In this document: positions 23,910-33,960 of the stretch, piece after piece
Position numbering within the stretch: position 1 is the stretch's first letter
Layout: each line of letters starts with the position of its first letter
Assembly (NCBI GenBank): GCA_902775555.1
Contig: CACYMQ010000013.1
Span: 19,629 to 83,628, forward strand
Origin: an uncultured Lachnospiraceae bacterium
GTDB lineage: Bacteria; Bacillota; Clostridia; Lachnospirales; Lachnospiraceae
Reading direction: 5' to 3'
Length of the DNA stretch: 64,000 nucleotides
The notes under the pieces: model-generated
Seen by the model: only the letters and a program-made list of their open reading frames with translations
Databases searched by the model: none
Told to the model about the DNA's origin: nothing
Translations under genes and position numbers: made by a program

Positions 23910-23939
23910 TTAAATACTTCTTAATAAGATTTGACTTAA
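23910..23939 (+). promoter_or_regulatory. Candidate response-regulator binding region
   Basis: CTTAAATACTTCTTAATAAG contains TTAA at 23910-23913 and 23921-23924, eleven bases or one helical turn apart, with a third TTAA at 23936-23939. Direct repeats of this kind are typical OmpR-type sites. TTGACT at 23931 may be a -35; no good -10 follows at standard spacing. Confidence 0.4.
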
Positions 23940-23986
23940 ACTGTGATCATAAACCACAGATCATGACAGAAGAGGAGAGATCCAGA

Positions 23987-24748
23987 ATGAAAAAATCAAT
24001 TCTTTCGGCAAGAGGACTCGGTAAAAGCTTTGCGCATAACGGCGGGCAGATCCACGTGATCACAGATGCGGATCTTGATATCTATGACGGTGATTTTACC
24101 GTGATCATGGGATCTTCGGGTTCCGGTAAATCAACCATGCTCTATGCACTCAGTGGAATGGACAGAGCAACCGCGGGAGAAGTACTTTTTAACGGCGAAA
24201 ATCTTGTGGAGATGAGCGAGCGAAGGCTGGCAAGGCTCCGCTGTACAGAGTTTGGATTTGTATTCCAGCAGATCCATCTGGTAAGTAATCTTACCATATT
24301 TGAAAATGTTGCGGTTCCCGGATATCTGGATAAGAGCCGTTCCGTAGAAGAAGTGAATTCTTTTGCGGACAGTCTGCTTGAAAAAATGAATATTGCCGGG
24401 ATCAAAACGCATCTTCCGGCCCAGTGCTCGGGAGGAGAGCAGCAGAGATGTGCCATAGCCAGGGCCCTCATCAACCATCCGGCTCTTGTTTTTGCGGATG
24501 AACCCACAGGAGCGCTCAATCGAAGGAACACGGTGGAGGTTCTGGATCTTCTGACGGAGTGTAACCGGGAAGGACAGAGCATCCTCATGGTAACCCATGA
24601 TATTCGTGCGGCTCTCCGGGCAACGAGAATTCTTTATATTGAGGACGGAAGGATCATCGGTGATCTGACGCTGCCTCCTTACCGGTCAGAGGATGAGAAG
24701 AGCCGTGAAACTCAGGTGAATGCATGGCTATCTTCCATGTCATGGTAG
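23987..24748 (+). CDS. ABC transporter ATP-binding protein (LolD/MacB type)
   Basis: About 253 residues. Walker A is GSSGSGKSTML (about 39-49), the Q loop follows FVFQQIHLV, the signature is CSGGEQQRCAIARAL (with Cys before SGGEQ), Walker B is LVFADEPTGAL and the H loop is VTHD. ADEPTGAL is typical of MacB/LolD/FtsEX-like systems. I prefer ATG 23987 with AGGAG upstream over ATG 23963. It sits directly before an FtsX-type permease and after a two-component system, so it is likely controlled by that regulator and may export or remove peptides or lipoproteins. Confidence 0.9.
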   Translation: MKKSILSARGLGKSFAHNGGQIHVITDADLDIYDGDFTVIMGSSGSGKSTMLYALSGMDRATAGEVLFNGENLVEMSERRLARLRCTEFGFVFQQIHLVSNLTIFENVAVPGYLDKSRSVEEVNSFADSLLEKMNIAGIKTHLPAQCSGGEQQRCAIARALINHPALVFADEPTGALNRRNTVEVLDLLTECNREGQSILMVTHDIRAALRATRILYIEDGRIIGDLTLPPYRSEDEKSRETQVNAWLSSMSW

Positions 24749-24758
24749 GAGGCGCGCT

Positions 24759-27152
24759 ATGGATATAATTAAACTGATCAGAGCAAATATCCGTTATAAG
24801 AAGGGATCCTTCAAGGGCATTCTGATCCTTATGATGATCATATCCCTGTCGGTTTCGGTTATCGTAAGTCTTAAACGGAATTTCCCTGATTCCATCCGGA
24901 GTGCATACGACCGTAAGTATGATGCGGATATTACCCTGAATATCCGAAGGGAGTTTCTGACGGAAGGGATGATCAGGGGATTGGAGGATGATCCTCTGGT
25001 AGGAAAAGTAGTCGTATGTGATGCGCTGCATCCCGACAAATGCACATATTCAAACGGAAAAGCTACAACATTCGGTATCAGGCTTGTGGCACAGAACGAA
25101 ACAGTTGATTCCATATGGAATGAAGACATGACGGATATCATCACCGAAGTGCCTGAATTATCAAAGGGTGAGATTTATCTTCCGAGAGCGCTCCGGGATT
25201 GCGAAGATCTTAACATCGGCGATACCATGACCGCTGCTTTTGAAGGTGCTTCCTATACATTTACCATAAAGGGATTTGTGGAAGAACCGGCATGCGGAAG
25301 TTCTTTTATGCCGCTGAAAGTGCCGTTTATCAGTCAGGAGGATTTTGATGAGATCGCGGCAAACAGAAAGAAGGCTATAGCCGAGGATCCGAAGCTCAGT
25401 ACCGACTTATATGAGATCGTTTATATCACCAAAGCAGAAACATGTGATCTTACCGACAATAAGTTTGCACAGGAACTGAATAAAACATCGGATATAGAAA
25501 GCTATGCCCAGGGGATCCTGACCAGATCCGACAGCCTGCATTATCATGGACTTATGCCGGATATCATTCTGAACATTTTCATGGCGTTTGTGATCATCCT
25601 AGTGGTCATAGTTTTTGTAGTAATGTCAAACAGCATTTCCTCAAGTATAGAAATGAATTATACGGATCTTGGGATCCTGAAGGCCCAGGGCTTTGACAGC
25701 CATAGACTGAAGCTGGTATTTCTCGGACAGTATATGCTGGCGGAGATCATCGGAACGATCGCAGGATTCCTGTTATCGATTCCGGTTGTTATATATCTTC
25801 CGAGAGTATTCGAATCGATCGTAGGGATCAGGATCGTCGGAGGTTTGGCATTCCTTCCGAGTCTGCTTATCCTTGTGGGATTGCTGGTCCTTTCGGCATT
25901 CTATATCATGCTCATATCCCGGAAGGTGGGAAGTATATCTCCGGTAAGAGCCGTTTCCGGCGGAAGATCGGAGGTGTTTTTTGACAGCAGGCTGACCCTA
26001 CCGGTTAAAGGAAGCGCGCTTTCCGCAAGCCTTGCCTTCCGGCAGTTTACGGCAGGAGGGAAACGCTATGTGGCGTCGATCCTCATCGCATCGCTGCTGG
26101 TATTTTTCCTTATGACCATGACAGGGATGACGGATGCGGTATCCTCGGAAAATGCACTGAAGGCCATGGGTGCTACAAGTGAGGATATGACCGTATATCT
26201 GGAAACGGAAGACTACGGTACAGCAAATACAGCGTATGTGAGAGAGCAGTTTGAGCGTATTGAAAACACCATCAGACAGTATACGGATATAGAAGAGCGT
26301 TATGGCTTTGAAAGTACATATATGGTATTGAACGGTGAGAAGCTGTCCTGCCGTATGGCTGAGGATGAAGAGGTTTTTACCGTTACAAAAGGACGTGCAC
26401 CTCTGTATGAAAATGAAATTGTTGTGAGTCAGATCTATGCAGAGGATATGGGATATACGATCGGCGATAAGCTGGAAGTATCCTACAGGGGAAGAAAAAA
26501 AGACTGTGTGATCTCCGGATTCATTACAGATGCTACAGAAGCCGCTGATGCCGGACGGTTCTTCGGAATGAACAGCGATGCCGCAGCATTCTTTATCGAT
26601 GATTTTATCGTACAATATGTGGGTTATAAGCTTTCGGATCCGGCTAAGGCGGAAGTGATAAAACAGAAGATTGAGGCCGAACTGACAGGAGATATACATG
26701 TTTCCGTATATTCAGGTGAAAGCTCGAGAGAGAAAATGATAACAACCATCGCCTATTCCATCAGGACCGTGATATATGTGATCTCTGTGATCTTTGCACT
26801 GGTGGTTGTCTCCATGATATGCTCGAAGACATTTGTCAGGGAGAAGATCGATATCGGGATCTATAAGGCTTTGGGATTTACTTCAGGAAATCTCAGACTG
26901 CAGTTTGCCGTAAGATTTCTTATCGTGGCCATCTTCGGAATCCTGATCGGAACTACGCTTAGCCTGACCTTATCCGAAAAGCTTCTGTCCTATATGCTGA
27001 GGAGCATGGGAATCGTCAACTTCGTTATCGATTACAGATTTATCACTGTATTTCTTCCGATAGCGTCTGTAGCTCTTTGTTATTTCCTGTTTGCGTATAT
27101 CGAAGCGGGAAAGACCAGGAGAGTTGAGGTGCGTAGCCTTATCACGGAGTAG
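24759..27152 (+). CDS. FtsX-family ABC transporter permease
   Basis: About 797 residues. An N-terminal helix (about 20-37) is followed by an extracytoplasmic domain, then three helices (about 270-400). The pattern repeats: a helix at about 440-455, a second extracytoplasmic domain (about 460-655), and three C-terminal helices (about 665-785). This double FtsX/MacB arrangement fits a permease that acts by mechanotransmission and not by a classical channel. It partners the ATPase whose stop lies ten bases upstream (AGGAGG between them). Peptide resistance or peptide sensing is the usual role next to such kinases; that is inference. Confidence 0.9.
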   Translation: MDIIKLIRANIRYKKGSFKGILILMMIISLSVSVIVSLKRNFPDSIRSAYDRKYDADITLNIRREFLTEGMIRGLEDDPLVGKVVVCDALHPDKCTYSNGKATTFGIRLVAQNETVDSIWNEDMTDIITEVPELSKGEIYLPRALRDCEDLNIGDTMTAAFEGASYTFTIKGFVEEPACGSSFMPLKVPFISQEDFDEIAANRKKAIAEDPKLSTDLYEIVYITKAETCDLTDNKFAQELNKTSDIESYAQGILTRSDSLHYHGLMPDIILNIFMAFVIILVVIVFVVMSNSISSSIEMNYTDLGILKAQGFDSHRLKLVFLGQYMLAEIIGTIAGFLLSIPVVIYLPRVFESIVGIRIVGGLAFLPSLLILVGLLVLSAFYIMLISRKVGSISPVRAVSGGRSEVFFDSRLTLPVKGSALSASLAFRQFTAGGKRYVASILIASLLVFFLMTMTGMTDAVSSENALKAMGATSEDMTVYLETEDYGTANTAYVREQFERIENTIRQYTDIEERYGFESTYMVLNGEKLSCRMAEDEEVFTVTKGRAPLYENEIVVSQIYAEDMGYTIGDKLEVSYRGRKKDCVISGFITDATEAADAGRFFGMNSDAAAFFIDDFIVQYVGYKLSDPAKAEVIKQKIEAELTGDIHVSVYSGESSREKMITTIAYSIRTVIYVISVIFALVVVSMICSKTFVREKIDIGIYKALGFTSGNLRLQFAVRFLIVAIFGILIGTTLSLTLSEKLLSYMLRSMGIVNFVIDYRFITVFLPIASVALCYFLFAYIEAGKTRRVEVRSLITE

Positions 27153-27198
27153 ACTGACGGTACTTATCTGAAATAATAGAAAAGGCAGGAGAAGATGG

Positions 27199-28614
27199 AT
27201 GAAGTATATTTTGAACAAGGATTACCGGCTCCGGGGCTGGTCAGATTCCATAGCAAATCTGGAACATTTTCCGTCCAGAACCCTGACGAAGCTTTCATCC
27301 CATGAGTGTGTCTTCCTAATGAAATGTGACGGCTGCCGGGATTTGGAAAATGAACTGGATATGAAGGACTTTCAGCCGGAGCTGGAGAAATACCTTAAAG
27401 CCGGAGTGATCTCCCCGACTGAGGGAGCCGGGAGGCTTCCGGAGCAGGAGTATCATTTTTACGGGAATAAAAAGATCCGGTCAATGAACATAGCCATTAC
27501 CGGAAACTGTGATTTTCGGTGCCGGCACTGCTTTAACGCTGCAGACGGTAATCCAAGGGGGGTTACACCGAAGACGGAGGATCTGCTTATGCTTATCCGT
27601 CGGCTGAGTGAATGCGGCATAGCGAGGATATGGCTGAACGGCGGAGAACCCCTTCTGAATAAGGACTTTCTTAAGATCACACAGGCGATAAAGGATCATG
27701 GGATGATCTTCAGTCAGCTGATCACAAATGCCTATCATCTTACGCCCGAGATTGTGGATGAACTTCTTCTGCAAGGGCACAGGCCAATGGTTTATATCAG
27801 CTTTGACGGAGTCGGAAGTCATGAATGGCTCCGGCAGGTACCGGGCTCCGAGCAGCGGACGCTGGAGAGGATGGCCATGCTGAAGGAGAAAGGCTTCTAT
27901 GTGCTTGCACATCAGTGTGTATGGAGGGACAGTCTTCCGAACGTATGGCCCACGGTATATAAACTGCAGGAACTGGGCGTGGACACTCTGCGGATCACCT
28001 GTGTCGAGCCATCCCTCAGGTGGAAAGAGAGTACAAAAGATGGTACAAAAAGGGATCAGACGATTTCCTGCCGGGAATGGATGGATTTTGCTTTGGAATT
28101 CCTTCGCCGCTGGTATACGGAGAAGATCGATATGGATCTGGATATTTGGGGATTTTGGCAGGGTACACATGGATCGAATTATGTGAAAATCGTTCCGGAT
28201 CACTATCAGGTTCGTGAGTATGAATATAAGATTCCCAGCTGTATCGACGGATACAGGCGTCCGTTTATCGACTGCGATGGCCGGATCATGATCTGTCAGG
28301 GACTCTCCGGGATTTCGAAGGCATACAATATGGAATGGGGAAATGTCTACACCGACGATCTTCATAAGCTCCTTCAGGACAGCAGATTTATGGATTCACT
28401 TATGCAGACCAAGGGGAAAATGAAGGATGAGCAGGAGGAGTGCAGAGTCTGTGGATGGCGCGATCACTGCGGCTACGGATGCAGACCGGAAGCACTGACC
28501 CAGGGGCACGGACTCTACGGAATTGACGAGCGGATGTGCATTTTCTTCAAGGAAGGTTACTACGACCGGTTTAAGGACATTGTATCTCAGTTTGGACTGA
28601 AATGTCAGAATTAG
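27199..28614 (+). CDS. Radical SAM/SPASM domain enzyme
   Basis: This 471-residue protein binds a [4Fe-4S] cluster through CDFRCRHC (Cys104, 108, 111). The radical SAM barrel follows (WLNGGEPLLNKDF matches the SAM-binding GGEP). The C-terminal SPASM region holds further cysteines (ScIDGY, DCDGRIMIC, then CRVCGWRDHCGYGC), giving auxiliary clusters. Residues 1-95 could be a RiPP recognition element-like winged helix, as in PqqE-type maturases. The reaction would be radical modification of a peptide, but no precursor peptide is adjacent. It follows the ABC permease by 46 bases with AGGAGA, and a promoter separates it from the export operon. Confidence 0.85.
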   Translation: MKYILNKDYRLRGWSDSIANLEHFPSRTLTKLSSHECVFLMKCDGCRDLENELDMKDFQPELEKYLKAGVISPTEGAGRLPEQEYHFYGNKKIRSMNIAITGNCDFRCRHCFNAADGNPRGVTPKTEDLLMLIRRLSECGIARIWLNGGEPLLNKDFLKITQAIKDHGMIFSQLITNAYHLTPEIVDELLLQGHRPMVYISFDGVGSHEWLRQVPGSEQRTLERMAMLKEKGFYVLAHQCVWRDSLPNVWPTVYKLQELGVDTLRITCVEPSLRWKESTKDGTKRDQTISCREWMDFALEFLRRWYTEKIDMDLDIWGFWQGTHGSNYVKIVPDHYQVREYEYKIPSCIDGYRRPFIDCDGRIMICQGLSGISKAYNMEWGNVYTDDLHKLLQDSRFMDSLMQTKGKMKDEQEECRVCGWRDHCGYGCRPEALTQGHGLYGIDERMCIFFKEGYYDRFKDIVSQFGLKCQN

Positions 28615-28658
28615 CGGGAAACCGGATATAGATACAACAGAAGGTGAACGGCTCAGGA

Positions 28659-28686
28659 TTGACAGTATAATTTGCAGGATGATAAT
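28659..28686 (+). promoter_or_regulatory. Promoter of the STAS-exporter operon
   Basis: TTGACA (28659-28664), a 16-base spacer and GATAAT (28681-28686) precede the STAS gene by about 55 bases. This makes the export operon separate from the radical SAM gene. Confidence 0.65.
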
Positions 28687-28740
28687 ATTGTAATATGCAA
28701 ATAGATACAGTTTTTTTCTATGAGGTGACAGGAGGTTATC

Positions 28741-29037
28741 ATGAAGATTAATAAGAAGAAGAACGGAACAGAACTTGTTGTTGAGGTGATCGGGAGACTT
28801 GATTCGCTGACATCTCCGGATCTGGAGGATGCACTGGAGGAATCCTATGATGGGCTTACGAAGCTGATCCTTGATCTCGGACAGCTTGAGTATATCTCCA
28901 GTGCGGGCCTCCGTGTGCTGCTCGGGGCTTCTCAGGTGATGGAGGATCAGGGAGAGATGGTAGTTCGCAATCTGACCGAACCGGTAAGACAGGTGATAGA
29001 GCTGGTAGGCTTTGACAGTGCATTAAATATTGAATAA
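28741..29037 (+). CDS. Anti-sigma-factor antagonist-like STAS protein
   Basis: A 98-residue SpoIIAA/RsbV-type STAS domain. The conserved loop LEYISSAGLRVLL carries the Ser pair (53-54) where the partner kinase phosphorylates these proteins. No anti-sigma kinase or sigma factor lies in the window. It is the first gene of a tight five-gene operon with an ABC exporter, so it may act as a switch for that system or bind a partner encoded elsewhere; the role is inference. CAGGAGG precedes the ATG. Confidence 0.88.
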   Translation: MKINKKKNGTELVVEVIGRLDSLTSPDLEDALEESYDGLTKLILDLGQLEYISSAGLRVLLGASQVMEDQGEMVVRNLTEPVRQVIELVGFDSALNIE

Positions 29038-29052
29038 AGGAGGAGTTGATCT

Positions 29053-29472
29053 ATGGCGGATGAGAAGAAGCAGATATTCAGACAGAGCTCCCTGGATCGA
29101 ATTGCTTCTCCGGAGCAGTTGAATGATTATCTTCGTACAACAAAACCCGGAGCACTGATTATTCTTATCCTGATCATTTTACTTGTCGTTGCTTTTTTTG
29201 CATGGGCATCCATCGGCCGGCTGGAGACGACGGTTTCCGCCAAGGCTACGGTCGAAGATGGCAATGCGCGTATCGTGATACTCAGTGAAGCGGATGTGAA
29301 AGCGGGAATGACGGTTCGTGTGGGGGAGTCTGAGTTTACAATATCATCTGTGGACAAGGATGAGTACGGTTATCCGGTGGCAAATGCGCCGGTTACGATC
29401 CCCGGTGGAAGCTATGACGTGGAGATCGTGATCGAGAGTATAGCTCCCATCAGTTTTCTGTTTTCTTCATAA
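29053..29472 (+). CDS. Minimal HlyD-like membrane-fusion protein
   Basis: A 139-residue protein that opens like NHLM-type HlyD adaptors (IFRQSSLDRIASPEQLNDYL), has one membrane helix (about 34-55) and then only a short strand-rich domain (LETTVSAKATVEDGNARIVI, with a GMTVRV segment). The long coiled coil and second lipoyl half of ordinary HlyD proteins are absent; the family is usually near 300-400 residues. In a single-membrane cell a reduced adaptor could contact the exporter from outside. AGGAGG precedes the start. The two ABC genes follow. Confidence 0.75.
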   Translation: MADEKKQIFRQSSLDRIASPEQLNDYLRTTKPGALIILILIILLVVAFFAWASIGRLETTVSAKATVEDGNARIVILSEADVKAGMTVRVGESEFTISSVDKDEYGYPVANAPVTIPGGSYDVEIVIESIAPISFLFSS

Positions 29473-29507
29473 GGATAGAATCTCTGTATATATCTTGAGG
29501 AGAAGTA

Positions 29508-31691
29508 ATGTCTGAAAGAAAGATCAAGTTTAAACCTACCATTACCAAAGGGACCGCGAAGGTCCCTGTTGTGATGCAGCTGGAAGCGCTGGAATGCGGA
29601 GCTGCTTCACTGACGATGGTTATGGCATATTACGACAAATGGATCCCATTGGAACAGGTTCGTGCGGATTGCGGAGTTTCCCGTGACGGTTCGAATGCGA
29701 AAAACATCGCTCTTGCAGCAAGACGATACGGATTTAAGGTGTCGGCATTTAAGCGGAGTCCGAAAACGATCCGTGAGAAGGGGCAGTTCCCCTGTATCAT
29801 CCATTGGAATTTCAATCACTTTGTTGTCCTTAACGGATTCAAGGGAAAATACGCATGTATTAACGATCCTGCAAAGGGATATGTCAAGATTCCCATGGAG
29901 GATTTTGACAAGGCCTTTACCGGAGTCACCATCAATCTGGTACCCGGTGATGACTTTAAGCCATCAGGAAAAAGGAAGAGCACTCTTGCATTTGTCCGGC
30001 GGCGGCTTATCGGAGCAAGCGCGGCGGTGGCTTTTGTTATGGTTGCCAGTGTGGTCAGCTATTCCTTTGGTCTGATCAATCCGGTCATGTCCAGGGTGTT
30101 CATGGACCGTATCCTTACGGGAGTAAATACAGGCTGGTTGAAGGGATTCATTTTGATCCTGGTAGGACTGGCTGCCCTGCAGATCCTCGCGGAGTGGATA
30201 CGAACGGTCTATTCACTCAAGATCCACGGGAAGATGGCAATGGTGGGCAGTACCACATTTATGTGGAAAGTCCTGCGGATGCCGATGGAATTCTTCTCTC
30301 AGCGGATGGCAGGGGATATCCAGCTAAGACAGCAGGAGAATAATCTTCTGGCCGGAACGCTGATCAATACGGTGGCGCCGCTGGCAATGAATACCATCAT
30401 GCTGGTCTTTTATCTCGTCATCATGCTGAGGTACAATCTGCTTCTGACCGTCATCGGTGTGGGAACAGTCATTTTAAATATCGTCCTGTCCCGGGTGATC
30501 TCCGAGAAAAGAACGAATATCACCAGAGTACAGATGCGGGACGCCGGTAAGCTTGCAGGAACTACAGTTGCCGGCATAGAGATGATCGAAACCATCAAGG
30601 CAAGCGGCGCTGAGAACGGTTTCTTCCGTAAATGGGCCGGTTACCAGGCATCGGTAAACACACAGACGGTCCGTTTTTCCCGTTTGCAGCAATTGCTCGG
30701 TGCCGTACCGCAGCTTCTGGCTACACTGTCGGGATATGCTGTTCTGATCATCGGTATCTGGCTTTGCCTGGACGGGAAATTCTCTCTGGGTGCGGTCATG
30801 GCATTTCAGGGCTTCATGACATCCTTTATGGTACCGGCGATGACACTCATCACTGCCGGCCAGACCATTCAGGAGATGCGCACCCAGATGGAGCGGATCG
30901 ATGACGTGATGCAGTATCCCTCAGACAAAAATGTAACTATCGAAGTTGAGAGTGAAGAGCGTCTGAGAAAGCTTCGCGGAAATGTGGAACTGAAGAATAT
31001 CACCTTCGGTTATTCAAGACTGGCAGAGCCTCTGATCAAGGACTTCTCCATGACACTGACTCCCGGAAGCCGAGTTGCCTTTGTGGGTACCTCGGGCTGT
31101 GGAAAGTCCACGCTTTCCAAACTGATCTCAGGACTTTACAATCCGTGGGAGGGAGAGATCCTTTTCGACGGAAAGAAGCGAAATGAGATACCGCGAAGTA
31201 TCATGACCGGATCCGTTGCGGTTGTGGATCAGGATATCATCCTTTTTGAGGATACCATTGCGAATAATATTAAGATGTGGGACGATTCCATCAAGGATTT
31301 TGAGATGGTCCTTGCTGCCCGTGACGCACAGCTTCATGAGGATATCATGAAGCGTGAAGGCGGATATGAGTACAAACTGACCTCCGGCGGTCGTGACCTT
31401 TCCGGCGGCCAGCGTCAGAGAATGGAGATCGCCCGGGTCCTGGCTCAGGATCCATCCATCATCATCCTGGACGAAGCCACCTCGGCATTGGACGCCAAGA
31501 CCGAATATGAGGTAGTAAACGCCATCAAGGACAGAGGGATCACCTGCATCGTAATCGCTCACCGGCTTTCCACGATCCGTGACTGTGATGAGATCATCGT
31601 CCTGGAACGGGGGCAGGTGGTTGAGCGTGGAACACATGATGAGCTTATGGCGAATGGCGGGGCATATACTGAACTTGTATCGAACGAATAA
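29508..31691 (+). CDS. C39-peptidase ABC exporter, NHLM ABC1-like
   Basis: A 727-residue exporter. Residues 10-140 are a C39 peptidase that cuts double-Gly leaders: catalytic Cys30 in LECGAAS, His104 in FNHFVV and Asp120 in INDPAKG, with the oxyanion Gln at about 24. A six-helix membrane domain follows (about 165-440). The ATPase has Walker A GTSGCGKSTLS (about 527-537), signature LSGGQRQRMEIARVL, Walker B IIILDEAT and H loop IAHRLSTI. All active residues are present, so it should process and export a peptide. It pairs with the next gene, as ABC1 with ABC2 in NHLM bacteriocin systems. AGGAGAAG precedes the ATG. Confidence 0.9.
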   Translation: MSERKIKFKPTITKGTAKVPVVMQLEALECGAASLTMVMAYYDKWIPLEQVRADCGVSRDGSNAKNIALAARRYGFKVSAFKRSPKTIREKGQFPCIIHWNFNHFVVLNGFKGKYACINDPAKGYVKIPMEDFDKAFTGVTINLVPGDDFKPSGKRKSTLAFVRRRLIGASAAVAFVMVASVVSYSFGLINPVMSRVFMDRILTGVNTGWLKGFILILVGLAALQILAEWIRTVYSLKIHGKMAMVGSTTFMWKVLRMPMEFFSQRMAGDIQLRQQENNLLAGTLINTVAPLAMNTIMLVFYLVIMLRYNLLLTVIGVGTVILNIVLSRVISEKRTNITRVQMRDAGKLAGTTVAGIEMIETIKASGAENGFFRKWAGYQASVNTQTVRFSRLQQLLGAVPQLLATLSGYAVLIIGIWLCLDGKFSLGAVMAFQGFMTSFMVPAMTLITAGQTIQEMRTQMERIDDVMQYPSDKNVTIEVESEERLRKLRGNVELKNITFGYSRLAEPLIKDFSMTLTPGSRVAFVGTSGCGKSTLSKLISGLYNPWEGEILFDGKKRNEIPRSIMTGSVAVVDQDIILFEDTIANNIKMWDDSIKDFEMVLAARDAQLHEDIMKREGGYEYKLTSGGRDLSGGQRQRMEIARVLAQDPSIIILDEATSALDAKTEYEVVNAIKDRGITCIVIAHRLSTIRDCDEIIVLERGQVVERGTHDELMANGGAYTELVSNE

Positions 31692-31708
31692 TGACGGAGG
31701 TCTGATCA

Positions 31709-33901
31709 TTGGGCTGGTTTGAAAAACAGGTAAAACAGAGAGAAGAACTGGATCAACAGCTTTTCGAGGATGCCTTCTTTCGTGCGGCAGAGGTCGTACT
31801 TGGGAAAAGAGTAGCCTCGGAAATGAGTGATGACCGGATCATTACGAAACAGGCCATTGAGGATATTCTGAAGTACTATCACTACAAGCCGGTGGAGATA
31901 CCGAAGGCGGTGAAAGAGCATGAGGATCAGTTGGATTACAGCCTGCGTCCTCATGGGATCATGCGCCGGAATATCGACCTTACCGAAGGCTGGTATAAGG
32001 ATACCTATGGCCCTGTGATGGCTTATTTTAAGGAGGACGGTTCTCCCGTTGCTCTGCTCCCGAGGAAAATGGGCGGGTATTATTATACAGACCGTGCTAC
32101 GGGGAAGGTGGTCAGGATCAATGCCGGGACCATGGAGAAGTTCCGTACCGAGGCTTACTGTTTTTATAAGCCTCTTCCCCAGAAGAAACTTGGGATCCCG
32201 GACCTGATCATGTATATGAAACGATGCATGTCAGTATCCGATGTAGTATTTGTCGTGCTGGTATCCCTTTTGGGAACCGGGGTCGGCATGCTGATCCCGA
32301 GGATCACGAAAGCCCTCGCCGGCCCTGTGCTGCAAAGCGGAAAAATGTCGGTTCTCTGGGGCGCAGCGATCTGCATGATATGTGTTGCTGTGGTTTCGGG
32401 ATTGATCACGGCCATTAACGGCCTGCTGGTACAGAGACTTAATACAAAAGCCTCCTTAAGCGTTGAGGCTGCCTTAATGATGCGGATACTGACACTTCCG
32501 GCGCCCTTCTTCCGGCAGTACAGTGCTGGAGAAATGTCACAGCGGGCTCAGTCGATAAAATTAATGAGTCAGTTGATCATGACAGTGCTTTTTACCACGG
32601 GACTGTCTTCCTTATTTTCGTTGCTTTATATTACACAGATCTTCAGTTTTACGCCGGCATTGGCAGTGCCTTCTCTGCTGGCAATACTGGCCAGTGCCGG
32701 TGTAACGCTGGTAGCCACACTTTTGCAGATCAAGGTGAGCCGGCGGAGGATGCAGCTGCAGGCTAAATCATCCGGACTTACTTACTCACTCATCACAGGC
32801 GTTCAGAAGATCAAGCTTGCCGGCGCGGAGAAGCGGGTATTCTCCAAATGGCTGCAGGCGTATGCCGATGAAGAGGAGATGACGTATAATCCGCCGATGT
32901 TCCTGAAGATCCATGTCGTGATCAACCTGGGAGTTACACTGATCTCCACTGCAGTGCTTTATGGCATGGCTGCGAAAAACGGTGTTGATCCGTCCGCTTA
33001 TATCGCCTTCAATGCGGCTTACGGAAGCCTGATGGGGGCGTTCACCCTGCTTTCAACCATAGCGCTTCAGATTTCGGATATCAAGCCCATGATTGAAATG
33101 GCAGAACCCTTCCTTAAGGCTGAGCCGGAGGTTGCGGATAATAAGGAAATGGTAACCTCCATCTCCGGGGCTGTGGAACTGAATAACGTATTTTTCCGAT
33201 ATTCGGAGAATACGCCCTATATCGTTAAAGATATGTCACTGAAGATCAGAGCCGGTGAATATATCGCCATCGTCGGAACGACAGGCTGCGGTAAGTCGAC
33301 GCTGATGCGTCTGCTGCTGGGCTTTGAGAAACCCGAACGAGGTGCGATCTACTATGACAACAAGGATATGAACGGTCTTGACCTCTGTTCTCTGAGGCGA
33401 AAGATCGGAGCTGTAACACAGAACGGCGGACTCTTCCAGGGGGATCTCTATTCCAATATTGTAATATCCGCTCCGGAGCTTACATTAAATGACGCCTGGG
33501 AAGCGGCTGAGATCGCCGGGCTGGCGGAGGACATCCGTAACATGCCCATGGGCATGCAGACCATGGTTTCCGAGGGCCAGGGCGGTATATCGGGAGGGCA
33601 GAAGCAGAGGCTTATGATCGCCCGGGCAGTGGCGCCAAAGCCGAAACTCCTCATGTTTGATGAGGCGACTTCCGCTTTGGATAACCGGACACAGAAGCAG
33701 GTCTCCGAGGCCCTTGACAGGATGGGATGTACAAGGATCGTCATCGCTCACAGGCTTTCCACCATTAAAAACTGCGACCGCATCCTGGTCCTTGATCAGG
33801 GTAAGATCATTGAAGACGGCAATTATGAAGAACTGATCCAAAAGGGCGGTTTCTTTGCGGAACTGGTGGAACGGCAGAGACTGGATACCGCTGCAGGTTA
33901 A
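31709..33901 (+). CDS. NHLM ABC2-like transporter
   Basis: A 730-residue fused permease-ATPase. Residues 1-150 form a soluble N-terminal domain without peptidase residues (YGPVMAYFKEDGSPVALLPR), typical of the second ABC protein of NHLM systems. The membrane domain spans about 165-450. The ATPase has Walker A GTTGCGKSTLM, signature ISGGQKQRLMIARAV, Walker B LLMFDEAT and H loop IAHRLSTI. The start is a TTG with GGAGG nine bases upstream. It begins 17 bases after ABC1 and probably forms a heterodimer with it. Confidence 0.9.
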   Translation: MGWFEKQVKQREELDQQLFEDAFFRAAEVVLGKRVASEMSDDRIITKQAIEDILKYYHYKPVEIPKAVKEHEDQLDYSLRPHGIMRRNIDLTEGWYKDTYGPVMAYFKEDGSPVALLPRKMGGYYYTDRATGKVVRINAGTMEKFRTEAYCFYKPLPQKKLGIPDLIMYMKRCMSVSDVVFVVLVSLLGTGVGMLIPRITKALAGPVLQSGKMSVLWGAAICMICVAVVSGLITAINGLLVQRLNTKASLSVEAALMMRILTLPAPFFRQYSAGEMSQRAQSIKLMSQLIMTVLFTTGLSSLFSLLYITQIFSFTPALAVPSLLAILASAGVTLVATLLQIKVSRRRMQLQAKSSGLTYSLITGVQKIKLAGAEKRVFSKWLQAYADEEEMTYNPPMFLKIHVVINLGVTLISTAVLYGMAAKNGVDPSAYIAFNAAYGSLMGAFTLLSTIALQISDIKPMIEMAEPFLKAEPEVADNKEMVTSISGAVELNNVFFRYSENTPYIVKDMSLKIRAGEYIAIVGTTGCGKSTLMRLLLGFEKPERGAIYYDNKDMNGLDLCSLRRKIGAVTQNGGLFQGDLYSNIVISAPELTLNDAWEAAEIAGLAEDIRNMPMGMQTMVSEGQGGISGGQKQRLMIARAVAPKPKLLMFDEATSALDNRTQKQVSEALDRMGCTRIVIAHRLSTIKNCDRILVLDQGKIIEDGNYEELIQKGGFFAELVERQRLDTAAG

Positions 33902-33960
33902 GATATGATCCTTTGGCAAAAGATTCGTAAAGTATTGGAATAAACAGGCAGGAACAAGAG

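Noticed and set aside
28615-28740. Search for a RiPP precursor between the radical SAM gene and the exporter operon
   Set aside because: No ORF with a start, ribosome site and core-like tail fits; the gap holds a promoter.
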